Shown: piece by piece, positions 16,683 through 25,439 of the stretch
Layout of the letters: each line of letters starts with the position of its first letter
Numbering within the stretch: the stretch's first letter is position 1
Assembly: GCA_964545045.1 (NCBI GenBank)
Contig: CAZJEN010000001.1
Location: 124,001 to 188,000, forward strand
DNA: 64,000 nucleotides
From: SIG307 sp964545045
Lineage (GTDB): Bacteria > Bacillota > Clostridia > Lachnospirales > Lachnospiraceae
Direction: 5' to 3'
Notes under the pieces: generated by a model
The model's input: the letters and a program-made list of their open reading frames with translations, nothing else
What the model was told of the DNA's origin: nothing
The model's database searches: none
Made by a program: the position numbers and the translations under genes

Positions 16683-17117
16683 ATGAGTAAAGAAAAGTAC
16701 GGAAAGAAGTACAAAGAAAAGCACAAGGAAAGGCAGGTGAGTCCCGTGGTTGTGGATTTTTCGGAGTTAAAGCTGAATGAAGAAAGTCCCATTTATATGC
16801 AGATTGTCCGATATGTGAAAATCAAGATGGTAAACCGGCAGGTACGGGACGGAGACGAACTGCCTTCCAGACGAGTGTTGTCCGCTGTCTTAGAGGTAAA
16901 TCCAAACACCATTCAGAAGGCATATCGCCTGATGGAGGAGGAAGGAATACTGGTTTCTTTTGCGGGTTCTAAGAGTCTCCTACGGTTTGATGAAAGTCTG
17001 GTAGATAAGTACCGGAAGGAGCTGTTGGCGGTGGAAGCGGAAAAGTATATCGAGGAAGTAAAGAAGATGGGGCTGACGGCAGAGGAAGCCGTGGAGTTAA
17101 TAAAAGAGAATTGGTAG
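16683..17117 (+). CDS. GntR family regulator, YtrA subfamily
   Basis: The 144-residue product is short, as in YtrA, with no large effector domain. The winged helix-turn-helix lies at about residues 25-95: SPIYMQIVRYVKIKMVNRQV, DGDELPSRRVLSAVLEVNPNTIQKAYRLMEEEG. The tail (AEKYIEEVKKMGLTAEEAVELI) is the small dimerisation helix region of this subfamily. A lysine-rich start (MSKEKYGKKYKEKHKERQ) is unusual. It is the first gene of a five-gene operon and probably represses it through the two operators upstream. YtrA-type operons respond to cell-wall antibiotics in Bacillus; here the signal is unknown. Confidence 0.9.
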   Translation: MSKEKYGKKYKEKHKERQVSPVVVDFSELKLNEESPIYMQIVRYVKIKMVNRQVRDGDELPSRRVLSAVLEVNPNTIQKAYRLMEEEGILVSFAGSKSLLRFDESLVDKYRKELLAVEAEKYIEEVKKMGLTAEEAVELIKENW

Positions 17118-17131
17118 GAGGGATAGAAGGG

Positions 17132-17932
17132 ATGATGGAGAGGACTATGATAGAACAAGATAAGGTATTGGAAAAGAACCGACGAAAAGCTTTTTGGGGA
17201 GTACAGTTAAAGTATACCTTTGCACCGATTTTATGGTTGTACGGAATTGTGTTTGTGATACTGACCGGATTGTTTTTGATCAATTTTACAAAGGTTGTGG
17301 GAATGGATGGAGAAATTCTTCTGTTTGAGCAACTAAAGGCGTTGCCGTTAGATATCGCTTTTTTTGCCTTGGTTATGGGAGTACAGACGATTTTAAAGGT
17401 GGGATTTGAAAAACAAAAGAAAAATAAACTGGCGTTAAAACGTCTGTTACTTCCGAAGGAAACAACAGGTTTGATACGACTTGGTTATTCTCTTTTTGTG
17501 ACGCTCGGTGCATTTATGGTATTTTTCATTATGCTGTGTTTTCTGCTTCTTTTAGAGAATCTTCTTGCACCGGAGTCGGCCTACGGTGGAGCTGAATTGT
17601 ATCCTGTATTTTATCAAATCTCATTTTTGTTCCGGGTTTATCCTGTGGCATCGGCTTGGGCAATTCCGGGATTGATTAATTGTGTAATGTTGGTATCGGT
17701 GTTATCGCTTCCGATAGAGACAGAGTATGATTTTGCGGTAGGGGGAGAGATTGCGTGGCGTGCGCTTGCGGGAGTTGCGTTTATTTTCTATTGCTTTATA
17801 GAAGTTGATTTTCCTATTTGGGATTTTACTGTTATGGCGATTTGTTGGGTAGCTTACGTAGGGAGGGTTATTACTGCATATAGGAGGAGACAAAGGGATG
17901 ATGGAGCGGAAGCTGTGGAACGGATGGAATAG
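17132..17932 (+). CDS. ABC transporter membrane protein of the YtrA-type operon
   Basis: The 266-residue protein begins at ATG 17132 after GGAGGGATAGAAGG; the frame runs further upstream into the regulator's end. It has about six hydrophobic segments, including FAPILWLYGIVFVILTGLF, LGAFMVFFIMLCFLLLLENL and AGVAFIFYCFIEVDF. There is no catalytic motif. It lies between the GntR regulator and the ATPase gene and overlaps the next membrane gene by 35 bases. The likely role is a membrane subunit; family membership is inferred from context. Confidence 0.75.
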   Translation: MMERTMIEQDKVLEKNRRKAFWGVQLKYTFAPILWLYGIVFVILTGLFLINFTKVVGMDGEILLFEQLKALPLDIAFFALVMGVQTILKVGFEKQKKNKLALKRLLLPKETTGLIRLGYSLFVTLGAFMVFFIMLCFLLLLENLLAPESAYGGAELYPVFYQISFLFRVYPVASAWAIPGLINCVMLVSVLSLPIETEYDFAVGGEIAWRALAGVAFIFYCFIEVDFPIWDFTVMAICWVAYVGRVITAYRRRQRDDGAEAVERME

Positions 17933-18674
17933 AAACAGAATGGTACTGTTGTTTTTGACCGTATTCTTGTTAATGAACGGTTATATATGGTACATAGAAG
18001 CGGAAATTTTCGGGGATGCGCTGTATAAAGCGTCTGGGGAGATGTTCTATGCGAAGTTGAACGGGATACAGTTATACTACCCGGATTTGATACAGGGGAC
18101 AGCTTATATGCCGGGATTTATTTGTACGGTGTTCTTTATGGCATTTCTTGCGGTGGTGACGGTACATAGGGAAAGCTTTTTTGAACATTGGGATGTGACG
18201 CTTCGGAGAATTCCGAAATATCGTGGGAAGTATCTGTTTTGTAAAACGGTAACGGTACTGCTTCCGGGGGTGGTCTATTTGCTGCATTATTTCATTTGTT
18301 GGCAGTTCCGTTGGGTACGGTATGTGGAGAAAACTAAAGATGATTATTATGTATTTGACAAAGAAGATTTTTTACAAATATACCGTGTATTGGGAAAAGA
18401 AGAGTTTTTACAAATTATACCCAAGGAACCGTTACCTGAAACGACATTATATCTGGCACTGGTGGCAATGGCACTGTTGTTGCTGTCTCTTACGGTTCGA
18501 AGAGTAAAAAAGGATGTTCTCGGATTTGTGGTGGCAATTGCGGGACTGCTTACGATGTTACTTTTGTTCTCGGAAGTCTTTGCGGTGGCAAGAACGGTAG
18601 AGATTATCACGTTATCTGTAAGTGTCGGTATTGTATTTGTGTTTAATATCAGGCATGTATATTGGAAATGGTAG
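17898..18674 (+). CDS. Second membrane protein of the YtrA-type operon
   Basis: The 258-residue protein starts at ATG 17898 (AGGAGGAGACAAAGGG upstream) inside the end of the previous gene. Hydrophobic segments include MVLLFLTVFLLMNGYIWYI, GFICTVFFMAFLAVVTV, a central one, and LVAMALLLLSLTV near residue 195. Between the first two helices lies an external loop with YYPDLIQGTAY. No named domain is recognised. Position and overlaps suggest a permease subunit partnered with the ATPase that follows. Confidence 0.72.
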   Translation: MMERKLWNGWNRNRMVLLFLTVFLLMNGYIWYIEAEIFGDALYKASGEMFYAKLNGIQLYYPDLIQGTAYMPGFICTVFFMAFLAVVTVHRESFFEHWDVTLRRIPKYRGKYLFCKTVTVLLPGVVYLLHYFICWQFRWVRYVEKTKDDYYVFDKEDFLQIYRVLGKEEFLQIIPKEPLPETTLYLALVAMALLLLSLTVRRVKKDVLGFVVAIAGLLTMLLLFSEVFAVARTVEIITLSVSVGIVFVFNIRHVYWKW

Positions 18675-18703
18675 TGAAAAGAGGAAATACAGGGGGATTG
18701 AAT

Positions 18704-19441
18704 ATGTTAGAGATTACGACAGTTAACCGGAGCTTTCCGGTGCAGAATGATACTTATTTGGAGAAGGTAACCTTGCGACCGGGAGAAATTGTGGCACTTC
18801 TCGGAAAGAACGGTTCCGGAAAAACCACGCTTTTAAAAGAGATTTTGAATATGAAGGAAAGTTCCAATCATAAGGTTTTGTTGGACGGAAAGAAGGTTTC
18901 TTATAAGAATCTTCATCGGTTGGTACTGGGAAGCTGCGAGCATACCTTCTTCGGGGAATTTACGGTAGAAGAGCAAAAAGAGTTTTATGAAATGAACTTT
19001 CCGAACTTCCGGAAGGAACGCTTTGAACTATTAACGGAGTATTTTGAAATTCCTACAAGATGGAAGCTTAAGGAGCTTTCCGTTGGCGAAAAGAATCAGG
19101 TGGAGACGGTGTTTGCATTGTGTCAGGGAGCGGACTATATTTTTCTGGATGAACCCTTTGCCAACAACGATTTATTCCATCGGAAGGATTTTTATAAGTT
19201 ATTGCTTGGTATTTTGGAGGAAACGGAGTGTCTGGTGATTACGACCCATCTGGTAGAGGAAGTGGAGCCGGTCATCGGCAGAGTTCTTTTGGTGGACCGG
19301 TTTGACATTGTGGAAGATGTCAGCATGGATGAAATGGAGGATAGTAACACCGATATGGTGGAGTGGTTAAAAAAGAAGTTGCATTACAATGAGGGGAAAG
19401 CTGCGGAGTTTATTCGCAGAATGGAGGAAGGAAATGTTTAA
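18704..19441 (+). CDS. ABC transporter ATP-binding protein of the YtrA-type operon
   Basis: The product has 245 residues from ATG 18704, set by AGGGGGATTGAAT; the frame is open from 18662. Walker A is GKNGSGKTTLLKE near residue 35, and Walker B is ADYIFLDEPFANND near residue 147. The switch His lies in ITTHLVEEVEP. The signature is LSVGEKNQVE rather than LSGGQ, a common variation in YtrB/YtrE-like and antibiotic-export ATPases. It energises the two membrane proteins upstream and overlaps the next gene by eight bases. Confidence 0.9.
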   Translation: MLEITTVNRSFPVQNDTYLEKVTLRPGEIVALLGKNGSGKTTLLKEILNMKESSNHKVLLDGKKVSYKNLHRLVLGSCEHTFFGEFTVEEQKEFYEMNFPNFRKERFELLTEYFEIPTRWKLKELSVGEKNQVETVFALCQGADYIFLDEPFANNDLFHRKDFYKLLLGILEETECLVITTHLVEEVEPVIGRVLLVDRFDIVEDVSMDEMEDSNTDMVEWLKKKLHYNEGKAAEFIRRMEEGNV

Positions 19442-20582
19442 AAAGCGAATAAGAGCGGCAGGCGTTACTTTTGTAGCATTGTTTGCGCTGACACTTCTTT
19501 GCATCATCGGTTGGAAGATTTCCGAAGAAAGAAGTACGAGAATCGGAAACATTAAGTTGTTGACCGGAACCTTGGATGAGGTAGAAGGAGTGGAAGTCAG
19601 CATCGGCAAGTATGAATATGTCAGGAATACTTCAGGGATAGGAAAGCTTGAATTAGCGAGTACAAAATGGTCTTGTAATATGACAAGAAATGCCAGGATA
19701 TCCGATGGGATAGTGAGGACAGAGTACCGTTATACGAAAGGGAATGAGCCTTGGAATAAAAGGTGTTTTGTGGGAGTGTCAGCGAATTTTCCGCAGAAAG
19801 ATGAAGGTGGAAGGCATTTGGTCAGCGGAAAGGATTTTTCTTATGATTTACAATGGTATTTGGAGAACTTTAACGACAATTACGGAGAATATAGGTTTGT
19901 GTTTCCGAATTATATTACTTTTGCCGATGAGGATCGATTTTATTACAATGGAGCAGAAAAGATTACATGGTTGAATGGTATGGAATGGGAGTCTGTGACA
20001 TACCGCAATAATATATTATGTGAGATAAAAGGAAGTATGTACGGGTATGTCGGGATAGGACCGGAAGAGGAGTTTGACTTATCGGAAGTCCATATGACAG
20101 TGAATAGAGGAATTTACCGGTTTTGTCAGGACGGAACCGCTGAATGTGTTTTTTTGATGGGAGAACGGGCGGAAGGCTTTTCGCAGCTTTGGATGATTGC
20201 CGATGAAGAGAACAATACACTTAAGATTATTGGAGCAAAAGAAAGTAAATTGCTCATGTATGAATACTCTTTGGACACGGGAACGGCAGAAGAAAAAGTA
20301 CTTTGGGTCGGAGATGATGCGTTTTCGGCATGGTATGAAGAAGCAGACAGTTGTATATTTGCCGATGTGGTAACAATGGGAGAGCGGACCTACCTTTGCT
20401 ATACCGATCTGAATTTAAATAAAGTGAAGCTGATGGCGTTTGAAGAAGAAATCAAAGTTTTTGAAGGGGAGTTGTTGCAAAAAGAGTATGATATGGAAAG
20501 CTTGTATAATTTTTCCATGAAGAACAGCTATGAGTACGCGGATAGTTCGGTGAACCGGATAGAAGTCCGGTTGACGGAGTAG
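19434..20582 (+). CDS. Membrane-anchored extracytoplasmic protein of the YtrA-type operon
   Basis: The product has 382 residues from ATG 19434 (GGAGGAAGG upstream). A basic start (MFKKRIR) and one hydrophobic segment (AAGVTFVALFALTLLCIIGW) form an uncleaved anchor or signal; no lipobox Cys is seen. The rest is a mainly beta-strand, Trp/Tyr-rich outer domain with repeated strand-turn units such as GTAECVFLMGERAEGFSQLWMIAD, suggesting a propeller-like fold. I recognise no family. It may be a sensor or accessory subunit of the ABC system, in the place of YtrF-like partners. Confidence 0.65.
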   Translation: MFKKRIRAAGVTFVALFALTLLCIIGWKISEERSTRIGNIKLLTGTLDEVEGVEVSIGKYEYVRNTSGIGKLELASTKWSCNMTRNARISDGIVRTEYRYTKGNEPWNKRCFVGVSANFPQKDEGGRHLVSGKDFSYDLQWYLENFNDNYGEYRFVFPNYITFADEDRFYYNGAEKITWLNGMEWESVTYRNNILCEIKGSMYGYVGIGPEEEFDLSEVHMTVNRGIYRFCQDGTAECVFLMGERAEGFSQLWMIADEENNTLKIIGAKESKLLMYEYSLDTGTAEEKVLWVGDDAFSAWYEEADSCIFADVVTMGERTYLCYTDLNLNKVKLMAFEEEIKVFEGELLQKEYDMESLYNFSMKNSYEYADSSVNRIEVRLTE

Positions 20583-20588
20583 AAAAAG

Positions 20589-20639
20589 ACGACGGTGGTT
20601 CTGTGAGTATAGAGCAGAACTACCGTCGTTATTTGTTTT
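20589..20639. terminator. Bidirectional terminator between the ABC operon and aroE
   Basis: ACGACGGTGGTTCTG pairs with CAGAACTACCGTCGT (one G-U pair). T-rich runs follow on both strands (TTATTTGTTTT and CTTTTTCT). Confidence 0.88.
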
Positions 20640-20648
20640 CGTTACGGA

Positions 20649-21419
20649 TTAGTACAGTGTCTCCTGTATCATCCTTGTTACTTCTTCAATCTTTGCTTCA
20701 TTTAATTTTGTATCCAGAAAATATTGTACTGCATAAAACGCCTGGGAAACCAGCATTTCCAGACCGTTCACGGCGATAAGGCCCCGATCTTTCGCTTCCG
20801 CTAAAAGCTGTGTGACTTCCGGGTTGTAGATTAAATCTACCACGGCAGTGAGATACGGAAACGGGGTAAGCGGGGTAGGTGTCTCGCCCGTATGCGGATA
20901 CATACCTACCGGGCTGGTGTTGATTAATACGGTGGCATCGGAGTGAAGAGCATAGGCTTCTTCGTAGGAGCAGATGCCTTCGCCGGAAGTTCGTTTTACA
21001 ATGACGATTTCCTTTGCGGAGAGGTCGGAAAGCACCGCCAGGACAGCCTTTGCGGCCCCGCCGTTGCCGAGAACCAGTACCTTTTCTCCGGTGATTTTGA
21101 TATTGTTTTTCTGTAGGGTATATAAAAATCCGTAATAATCGGTGTTGTAACCGGTCAGCTTTCCATTTCGGTTGACCACGGTATTAACGGCACCGATTTT
21201 TTTTGCGCGGTCGTCCAGTTCATCCAGATACGGGATGACTTCGGTTTTATAAGGGATGGTTACATTTACGGCGGAGAACTCCTTTGCCGTCATAAACTCC
21301 CGAACTCCTTCTTTGGTCAGTTCGATTAAATCATAGGTATAGTCTGCCAAGGCTTCATGAATTTGCTTGGAATAGCTGTGGGATAGGTGTTCTCCCAAAA
21401 GTCCGTAATTTGCCGGCAT
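20649..21419 (-). CDS. aroE: Shikimate dehydrogenase
   Basis: The 256-residue enzyme reduces 3-dehydroshikimate with NADPH in aromatic amino acid synthesis. The substrate domain has LLGEHLSHSYSKQIHEAL (the S-x-S motif), VNVTIPYKTEV with the catalytic Lys, and GAVNTVV. The NADP domain has VLGNGGAAKAV near residue 123, and TSPVGMYP follows. The C-terminal NGLEMLVSQAFYAVQYF segment is typical. It is slightly shorter than the usual 270-290 residues. It stands alone on the - strand, convergent with the ABC operon. The upstream stretch 21420-21560 holds a short hairpin (GTCAGC..GCTGAC) and no clear promoter. Confidence 0.95.
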   Translation of the reverse strand: MPANYGLLGEHLSHSYSKQIHEALADYTYDLIELTKEGVREFMTAKEFSAVNVTIPYKTEVIPYLDELDDRAKKIGAVNTVVNRNGKLTGYNTDYYGFLYTLQKNNIKITGEKVLVLGNGGAAKAVLAVLSDLSAKEIVIVKRTSGEGICSYEEAYALHSDATVLINTSPVGMYPHTGETPTPLTPFPYLTAVVDLIYNPEVTQLLAEAKDRGLIAVNGLEMLVSQAFYAVQYFLDTKLNEAKIEEVTRMIQETLY

Positions 21420-21562
21420 ATGTTTAGTCTCCTTTAGTGCGATATGATTTCAAGACACGTTTGCGAGTCTCGACGCCGGATTCAGGTCAGCAGAGCTGAC
21501 AAATACCTTGCTGAATTCGTACACAGTATAGCACAGCAAAAATTAGTTTGCAAGAAGGGGTG

Positions 21563-21590
21563 TCATATTTTACAGCCTGTCTCATATATT
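21563..21590 (+). promoter_or_regulatory. SigE-like (mother-cell) promoter of spoIIIA
   Basis: TCATATT (21563-21569), 13 bases, CATATATT (21583-21590) resembles the sigma E consensus (ATATT and CATACA-T). The spoIIIA operon is SigE-controlled in Bacillus subtilis. Confidence 0.6.
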
Positions 21591-21680
21591 GAGGTAAGGC
21601 GGTAAACAAGCTGTCCGGTGAATGACACAGGGAATGAGTACCGGACAGAGGAAAACTGGTGCCGCACAGGAGGAACGCGG

Positions 21681-22595
21681 ATGAAAGTTGCATGGATGTT
21701 GCCGGAGCCGGTACGGGGAATTTTACTGGCATCGGGAATACAAGAAGAAAGCTTGCGGGAAATACGGTTTCGGACCGGAAGAGGTTTGGTACTTGAAACT
21801 TCGACCGGAGAGATGTTGCTGAATGTCTCCGGTCGAGTGGTCGTTTCCGAAGAGGAAGCCTACCGGGTAACGGAAACGGATTTGAAAACAGCGTTGGAGC
21901 TTTTGACCGGGTATTCCGTGTATGCCTTTGAGGAGGAGCTGCGGCAGGGGTATTTTACCGTAGAAGGAGGGCATCGTATCGGTGTGGCGGGACGGGCTGT
22001 GGTAGAAGGCGGCCGGGTAAAGAGGCTCAGTTACATTTCTTTCTTGAATTTTCGCGTGGCCCATGAGTGTAAAGGTTGTAGCGAAACGTTGTTCCGTAGA
22101 TTGTATAAGGACGGGCAGTATTACCATACGTTACTGTTTGCTCCGGCAGGCTGTGGGAAGACAACCTTTCTTCGGGATTTGATTCGACTGTTGTCGAACG
22201 CAGGACTGCGTGTAGGGGTGGCGGACGAACGGTCGGAACTGGCTGCCTGTCACTACGGTATTCCTCAACATGATTTGGGACTGCGGACCGATGTGATGGA
22301 CGGATGTCCAAAGGCAGAGGCTATGGTGATGTTGTTGCGCTCCATGACACCCCAGATACTGGTGGCGGATGAAATCGGTATGGAGGCGGATGTATTTGCG
22401 ATACGGGCGGCGGCAGGTTCCGGATGTAAGGTAGTGGCCAGCGCCCATGGGGGAAGCTTTGAGGAGTTGATACGGAATCCTGTGTTGCGGACTCTTTGGG
22501 AGGAACGACGGTTTGAACGTTATGTTTGTCTGGAGAAGAAGAAAAACAGTTTTGGGGTCAAAGCAATCTATAACGGAGACGGGAGAGAGATTTAG
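21681..22595 (+). CDS. spoIIIAA: Stage III sporulation protein AA, ATPase
   Basis: The product has 304 residues from ATG 21681, directly after AGGAGGAACGCGG. SpoIIIAA is the secretion-type ATPase of the SpoIIIA-SpoIIQ channel that connects mother cell and forespore. Walker A is APAGCGKTTFLRD near residue 155, and an Asp-rich Walker B (ILVADEIGMEADV) lies near 226. The N-terminal half has the ring-type motifs REIRFRTGRGL and EGGHRIGVAGRA. It opens an eight-gene operon in the canonical order. Confidence 0.95.
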   Translation: MKVAWMLPEPVRGILLASGIQEESLREIRFRTGRGLVLETSTGEMLLNVSGRVVVSEEEAYRVTETDLKTALELLTGYSVYAFEEELRQGYFTVEGGHRIGVAGRAVVEGGRVKRLSYISFLNFRVAHECKGCSETLFRRLYKDGQYYHTLLFAPAGCGKTTFLRDLIRLLSNAGLRVGVADERSELAACHYGIPQHDLGLRTDVMDGCPKAEAMVMLLRSMTPQILVADEIGMEADVFAIRAAAGSGCKVVASAHGGSFEELIRNPVLRTLWEERRFERYVCLEKKKNSFGVKAIYNGDGREI

Positions 22596-22597
22596 CA

Positions 22598-23131
22598 ATG
22601 GAATATATAAAACTGATCGGTGCTGTATTGGTAATACTGGCCGGAGCCGGATTTGGGGCGTGCCCCGTACATAAAATGAAAGAGCGGACCGGGGAATTTG
22701 AAACATTGTACTTTTGCCTGTTACGACTGAAAAGTGAAATCAATCACGGAGGGAAGCCTTTGCCGGAGGCAATCAAGGCAGCGGCGGACAGTAAAAAGGA
22801 GGTTAAAGACGGAACGTATCGTACCGTTATGCGGAACCTTGCAAACCGTTTGGAACAAGGGCGGGAGGCCTATGAAATACAACTGAGAGCGTGTGTGGAG
22901 GAAGGGTTCCGGGACAGCGTAATCACAAAGGAGGAACAGGATGCCTTTGTGGACACGTTCCTGTTGCTGGGGGGCGGAGATAAGGAAAAACAGGTGCAGA
23001 TGTTGTCCTATTATGCGGAAAATGTACGTCTTGCCATTGCCCAGGAGAAACAGAAAAAGAAAGAAAAGTCTTATTTGTACCGGAGTCTCGGTATTTTAGG
23101 AGGCATCTTTTTGTCGGTTATCATGTACTGA
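22598..23131 (+). CDS. spoIIIAB: Stage III sporulation protein AB
   Basis: The 177-residue protein has an N-terminal membrane helix (KLIGAVLVILAGAGFGACPV), a helical soluble part (LYFCLLRLKSEINHGGKPLPEAI) and a C-terminal helix (LGILGGIFLSVIMY). SpoIIIAB resembles GspF-type inner-membrane proteins and is thought to work with the SpoIIIAA ATPase. It starts two bases after spoIIIAA. Confidence 0.93.
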   Translation: MEYIKLIGAVLVILAGAGFGACPVHKMKERTGEFETLYFCLLRLKSEINHGGKPLPEAIKAAADSKKEVKDGTYRTVMRNLANRLEQGREAYEIQLRACVEEGFRDSVITKEEQDAFVDTFLLLGGGDKEKQVQMLSYYAENVRLAIAQEKQKKKEKSYLYRSLGILGGIFLSVIMY

Positions 23132-23146
23132 GGTTAGGAGGTTTTT

Positions 23147-23341
23147 ATGACAATACAGTTGATTTTTAAGATTGCGGCGGTGGGAGTCTTAGTATCGGTC
23201 ATCAATCAGGTGCTGAAGCATTCCGGTAGGGAAGAACAGGCTTTTTTAGTGAGCCTTGCGGGGCTTTTGCTGGTGCTTATGTGGATTGTGCCGTATATCG
23301 CGGAGCTGTTTTCCACGATTATGAAATTGTTTGAAATGTAG
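23147..23341 (+). CDS. spoIIIAC: Stage III sporulation protein AC
   Basis: The product has 64 residues, the normal size. Two membrane helices are visible: IFKIAAVGVLVSVINQVL and FLVSLAGLLLVLMWIVPYI, with a short polar link (KHSGREEQA). It is a small membrane subunit of the feeding-tube channel. GGTTAGGAGG precedes the start. Confidence 0.93.
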   Translation: MTIQLIFKIAAVGVLVSVINQVLKHSGREEQAFLVSLAGLLLVLMWIVPYIAELFSTIMKLFEM

Positions 23342-23350
23342 GTGCGTTGA

Positions 23351-23731
23351 ATGATAAAGGTGGTTTTAATCGGTCTTGTGGCAGTATTTGCCGTACTGTT
23401 GCTCAAGGTAGGAAAGCCGGAATATGCCATGGCGGTGAGCCTTGCGGCGTGTGTGTTGATTTTATTGTTTGCGGGAGGAACGTTGACGTCGGTAGTGGGA
23501 GATTTGAAGAAGCTGTTTTCTTATATCACGTTGCCGGATGGATATTTGAAAATTCTGTTTAAGATTCTGGGAGTGGCTTATTTGGCGGAGTTCGGTTCCG
23601 CTTTATGTAAGGATGCGGGGCAAAGCGCCATCAGCGGACAAATCGAATTGGTGGGAAAGCTGACCATATTGGCAATCAGCATGCCGGTGGTAACCTCCTT
23701 GTTTGAGACAATCGGCCGGATGGCATGGTAA
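23351..23731 (+). CDS. spoIIIAD: Stage III sporulation protein AD
   Basis: The 126-residue protein has four hydrophobic stretches, including VVLIGLVAVFAVLLLKVG, AVSLAACVLILLFAGGTL and the conserved ILGVAYLAEFGSALCKDAGQSA segment near residue 75. It is a membrane subunit of the SpoIIIA complex, nine bases after spoIIIAC. Confidence 0.94.
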   Translation: MIKVVLIGLVAVFAVLLLKVGKPEYAMAVSLAACVLILLFAGGTLTSVVGDLKKLFSYITLPDGYLKILFKILGVAYLAEFGSALCKDAGQSAISGQIELVGKLTILAISMPVVTSLFETIGRMAW

Positions 23732-23790
23732 CAGAAGGAAAACGATAAGATATGCATACCGCGGAAAAAACGTGAACAATGGGAGGAAGT

Positions 23791-24846
23791 ATGAATACAG
23801 ACTTTTTTTCGGTAGACTATACGGAACTGGATAAAACGGTGGAGACGTTGTTTCCAACCGGAAAAACACCGAGTTTTTCGGATATTATTTGCGGTCTGAT
23901 GGACGGAGAAATTCCATTCGGGGAATTGTTCTCACTCATAAAGGAATCCGGGTATCATGGCTTGTTCTACGGAGTTGCAGGCGTTAAGGAGCTGGTGTTT
24001 ATTGCGATTGTGGCGGCCGTGTTTTATATTCTGTCAAAAACGGGACGCTTGGGACAGGCTTCCCAGACCGGATTTTTTGTGGCATATCTTCTCATTGTGG
24101 GTGGTGTGTTTCGGATATACGATACGTCCAGAGGAATTGTGGGAGATGCACTGACTTCTCTTTTGGAGTTTATGAAGGCGTTGATTCCTGCCTATTGTGC
24201 CGGGATTTCAATCGCCTCCGGCGGGTTAAGCTCAGCGGTGTTTTACTCGGTTGCCATGCTTGGAATCGCGGTGGTGGGGACAATCTTACGGAATGTGGTG
24301 CTTCCGGTTATCGGTTTGTATTTTATGCTTTCGGTATTGAACCGGATTCTGGAGGAGGACTTTTTGTCAAAGCTTGCGGGTATTTTTTATTCCGTGGCGG
24401 AAGGGCTTATGAAGTTTTCCATAGCGGCGGTGCTGGGAATCGGAACCGTTCAGGGAGTGATTGCACCGGCAGCGGATGCGGTAAAACGGTCTGCGGTAAT
24501 AAAGACCGCAGGAGCGATTCCTGTGGTGGGAGATTTGCTTTCCGGAACCTCTCAAACGGTTCTGGCAGCGGGAGTGCTGTTAAAGAATACCATCGGGGCA
24601 GCGGGAGCGGTTATTATCATTCTGTTGTGCCTGATACCTCTGGTACGGGTGGGAATTGCAAATCTTGCCCTGCGATGCGGTGCGGCGGTATTGCAACCGG
24701 TATCGGACAATCGGATTACGGATTGCCTCGGCTACGGGGCCAAAACCCATAAGCTTTTGGTGCAATTGATTTTGTATACCATGCTGTTGTTTTTGCTGTC
24801 AATCATCCTTATTTTGATGCTGACCGGGAAAGGCGGTGCGGTATGA
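23791..24846 (+). CDS. spoIIIAE: Stage III sporulation protein AE
   Basis: The product has 351 residues from ATG 23791 (AATGGGAGGAAGT upstream); an in-frame ATG at 23779 overlaps the ribosome binding site. A soluble start is followed by about seven or eight membrane helices, with the family stretches VLNRILEEDFLSKLAGIFYSV and AIPVVGDLLSGTSQTVLAAG. It is the large polytopic membrane component of the channel. Its stop overlaps the spoIIIAF start (ATGA). Confidence 0.94.
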   Translation: MNTDFFSVDYTELDKTVETLFPTGKTPSFSDIICGLMDGEIPFGELFSLIKESGYHGLFYGVAGVKELVFIAIVAAVFYILSKTGRLGQASQTGFFVAYLLIVGGVFRIYDTSRGIVGDALTSLLEFMKALIPAYCAGISIASGGLSSAVFYSVAMLGIAVVGTILRNVVLPVIGLYFMLSVLNRILEEDFLSKLAGIFYSVAEGLMKFSIAAVLGIGTVQGVIAPAADAVKRSAVIKTAGAIPVVGDLLSGTSQTVLAAGVLLKNTIGAAGAVIIILLCLIPLVRVGIANLALRCGAAVLQPVSDNRITDCLGYGAKTHKLLVQLILYTMLLFLLSIILILMLTGKGGAV

Positions 24847-25439
24847 TGGACGAGATTATTTCCTATGCGAAAACAGTACTTTTCTTTTTGTTATTTGTTA
24901 ATCTGCTGATGCAGCTGCTAAAGGGAAGCTCCTATGAACGGTTTGTGCATCCGGTGTGCGGAATGATTTTGGTGATTATGATTATAAGGCCGTTGCTTTC
25001 CATGTTCGGAGGGGAAGAAAAGGTGCTGTATGCGGCGGAGCAGAAGCTTTCGTTGTTGCTGTCGGGGGAGGAAGCACGGCTGTCTCTGCCGAAGGAGGCG
25101 GGGTATGAGTTTGCTGTATTGGAGGCCTATGAAGGAGAACTGATTACCCAGCTATCCGGTATTTTGGCGGAAGAAGGTCTGACGGTTGTGAATGCAGACT
25201 TTTCTCTTTCGGCAGAGGAGGCGGACTTCGGAACCATACGGGGACTGACGCTTACGGCAGAACGGAAAAAAGAGGGAGCCACAAGCCGGATCGAAATTGC
25301 ACCGATTGTATTTGAACAAGAAAAAAAAGACACCGCCGTCAGTGCGGAAGAAATTCGTATAAAGGACAAACTGACGGACTTCTATCAAATGGATGAGGAT
25401 AATATATATGTTAATATCAAGGAGGAAAAGGATGGATAA
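24843..25439 (+). CDS. spoIIIAF: Stage III sporulation protein AF
   Basis: The 198-residue protein starts at ATG 24843, overlapping spoIIIAE by four bases. Two membrane helices (YAKTVLFFLLFVNLLMQLL and VCGMILVIMIIRPLLSMFG) are followed by a soluble domain that belongs to the ring-building type in this operon. It is a minor membrane subunit of the channel. Confidence 0.92.
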   Translation: MMDEIISYAKTVLFFLLFVNLLMQLLKGSSYERFVHPVCGMILVIMIIRPLLSMFGGEEKVLYAAEQKLSLLLSGEEARLSLPKEAGYEFAVLEAYEGELITQLSGILAEEGLTVVNADFSLSAEEADFGTIRGLTLTAERKKEGATSRIEIAPIVFEQEKKDTAVSAEEIRIKDKLTDFYQMDEDNIYVNIKEEKDG

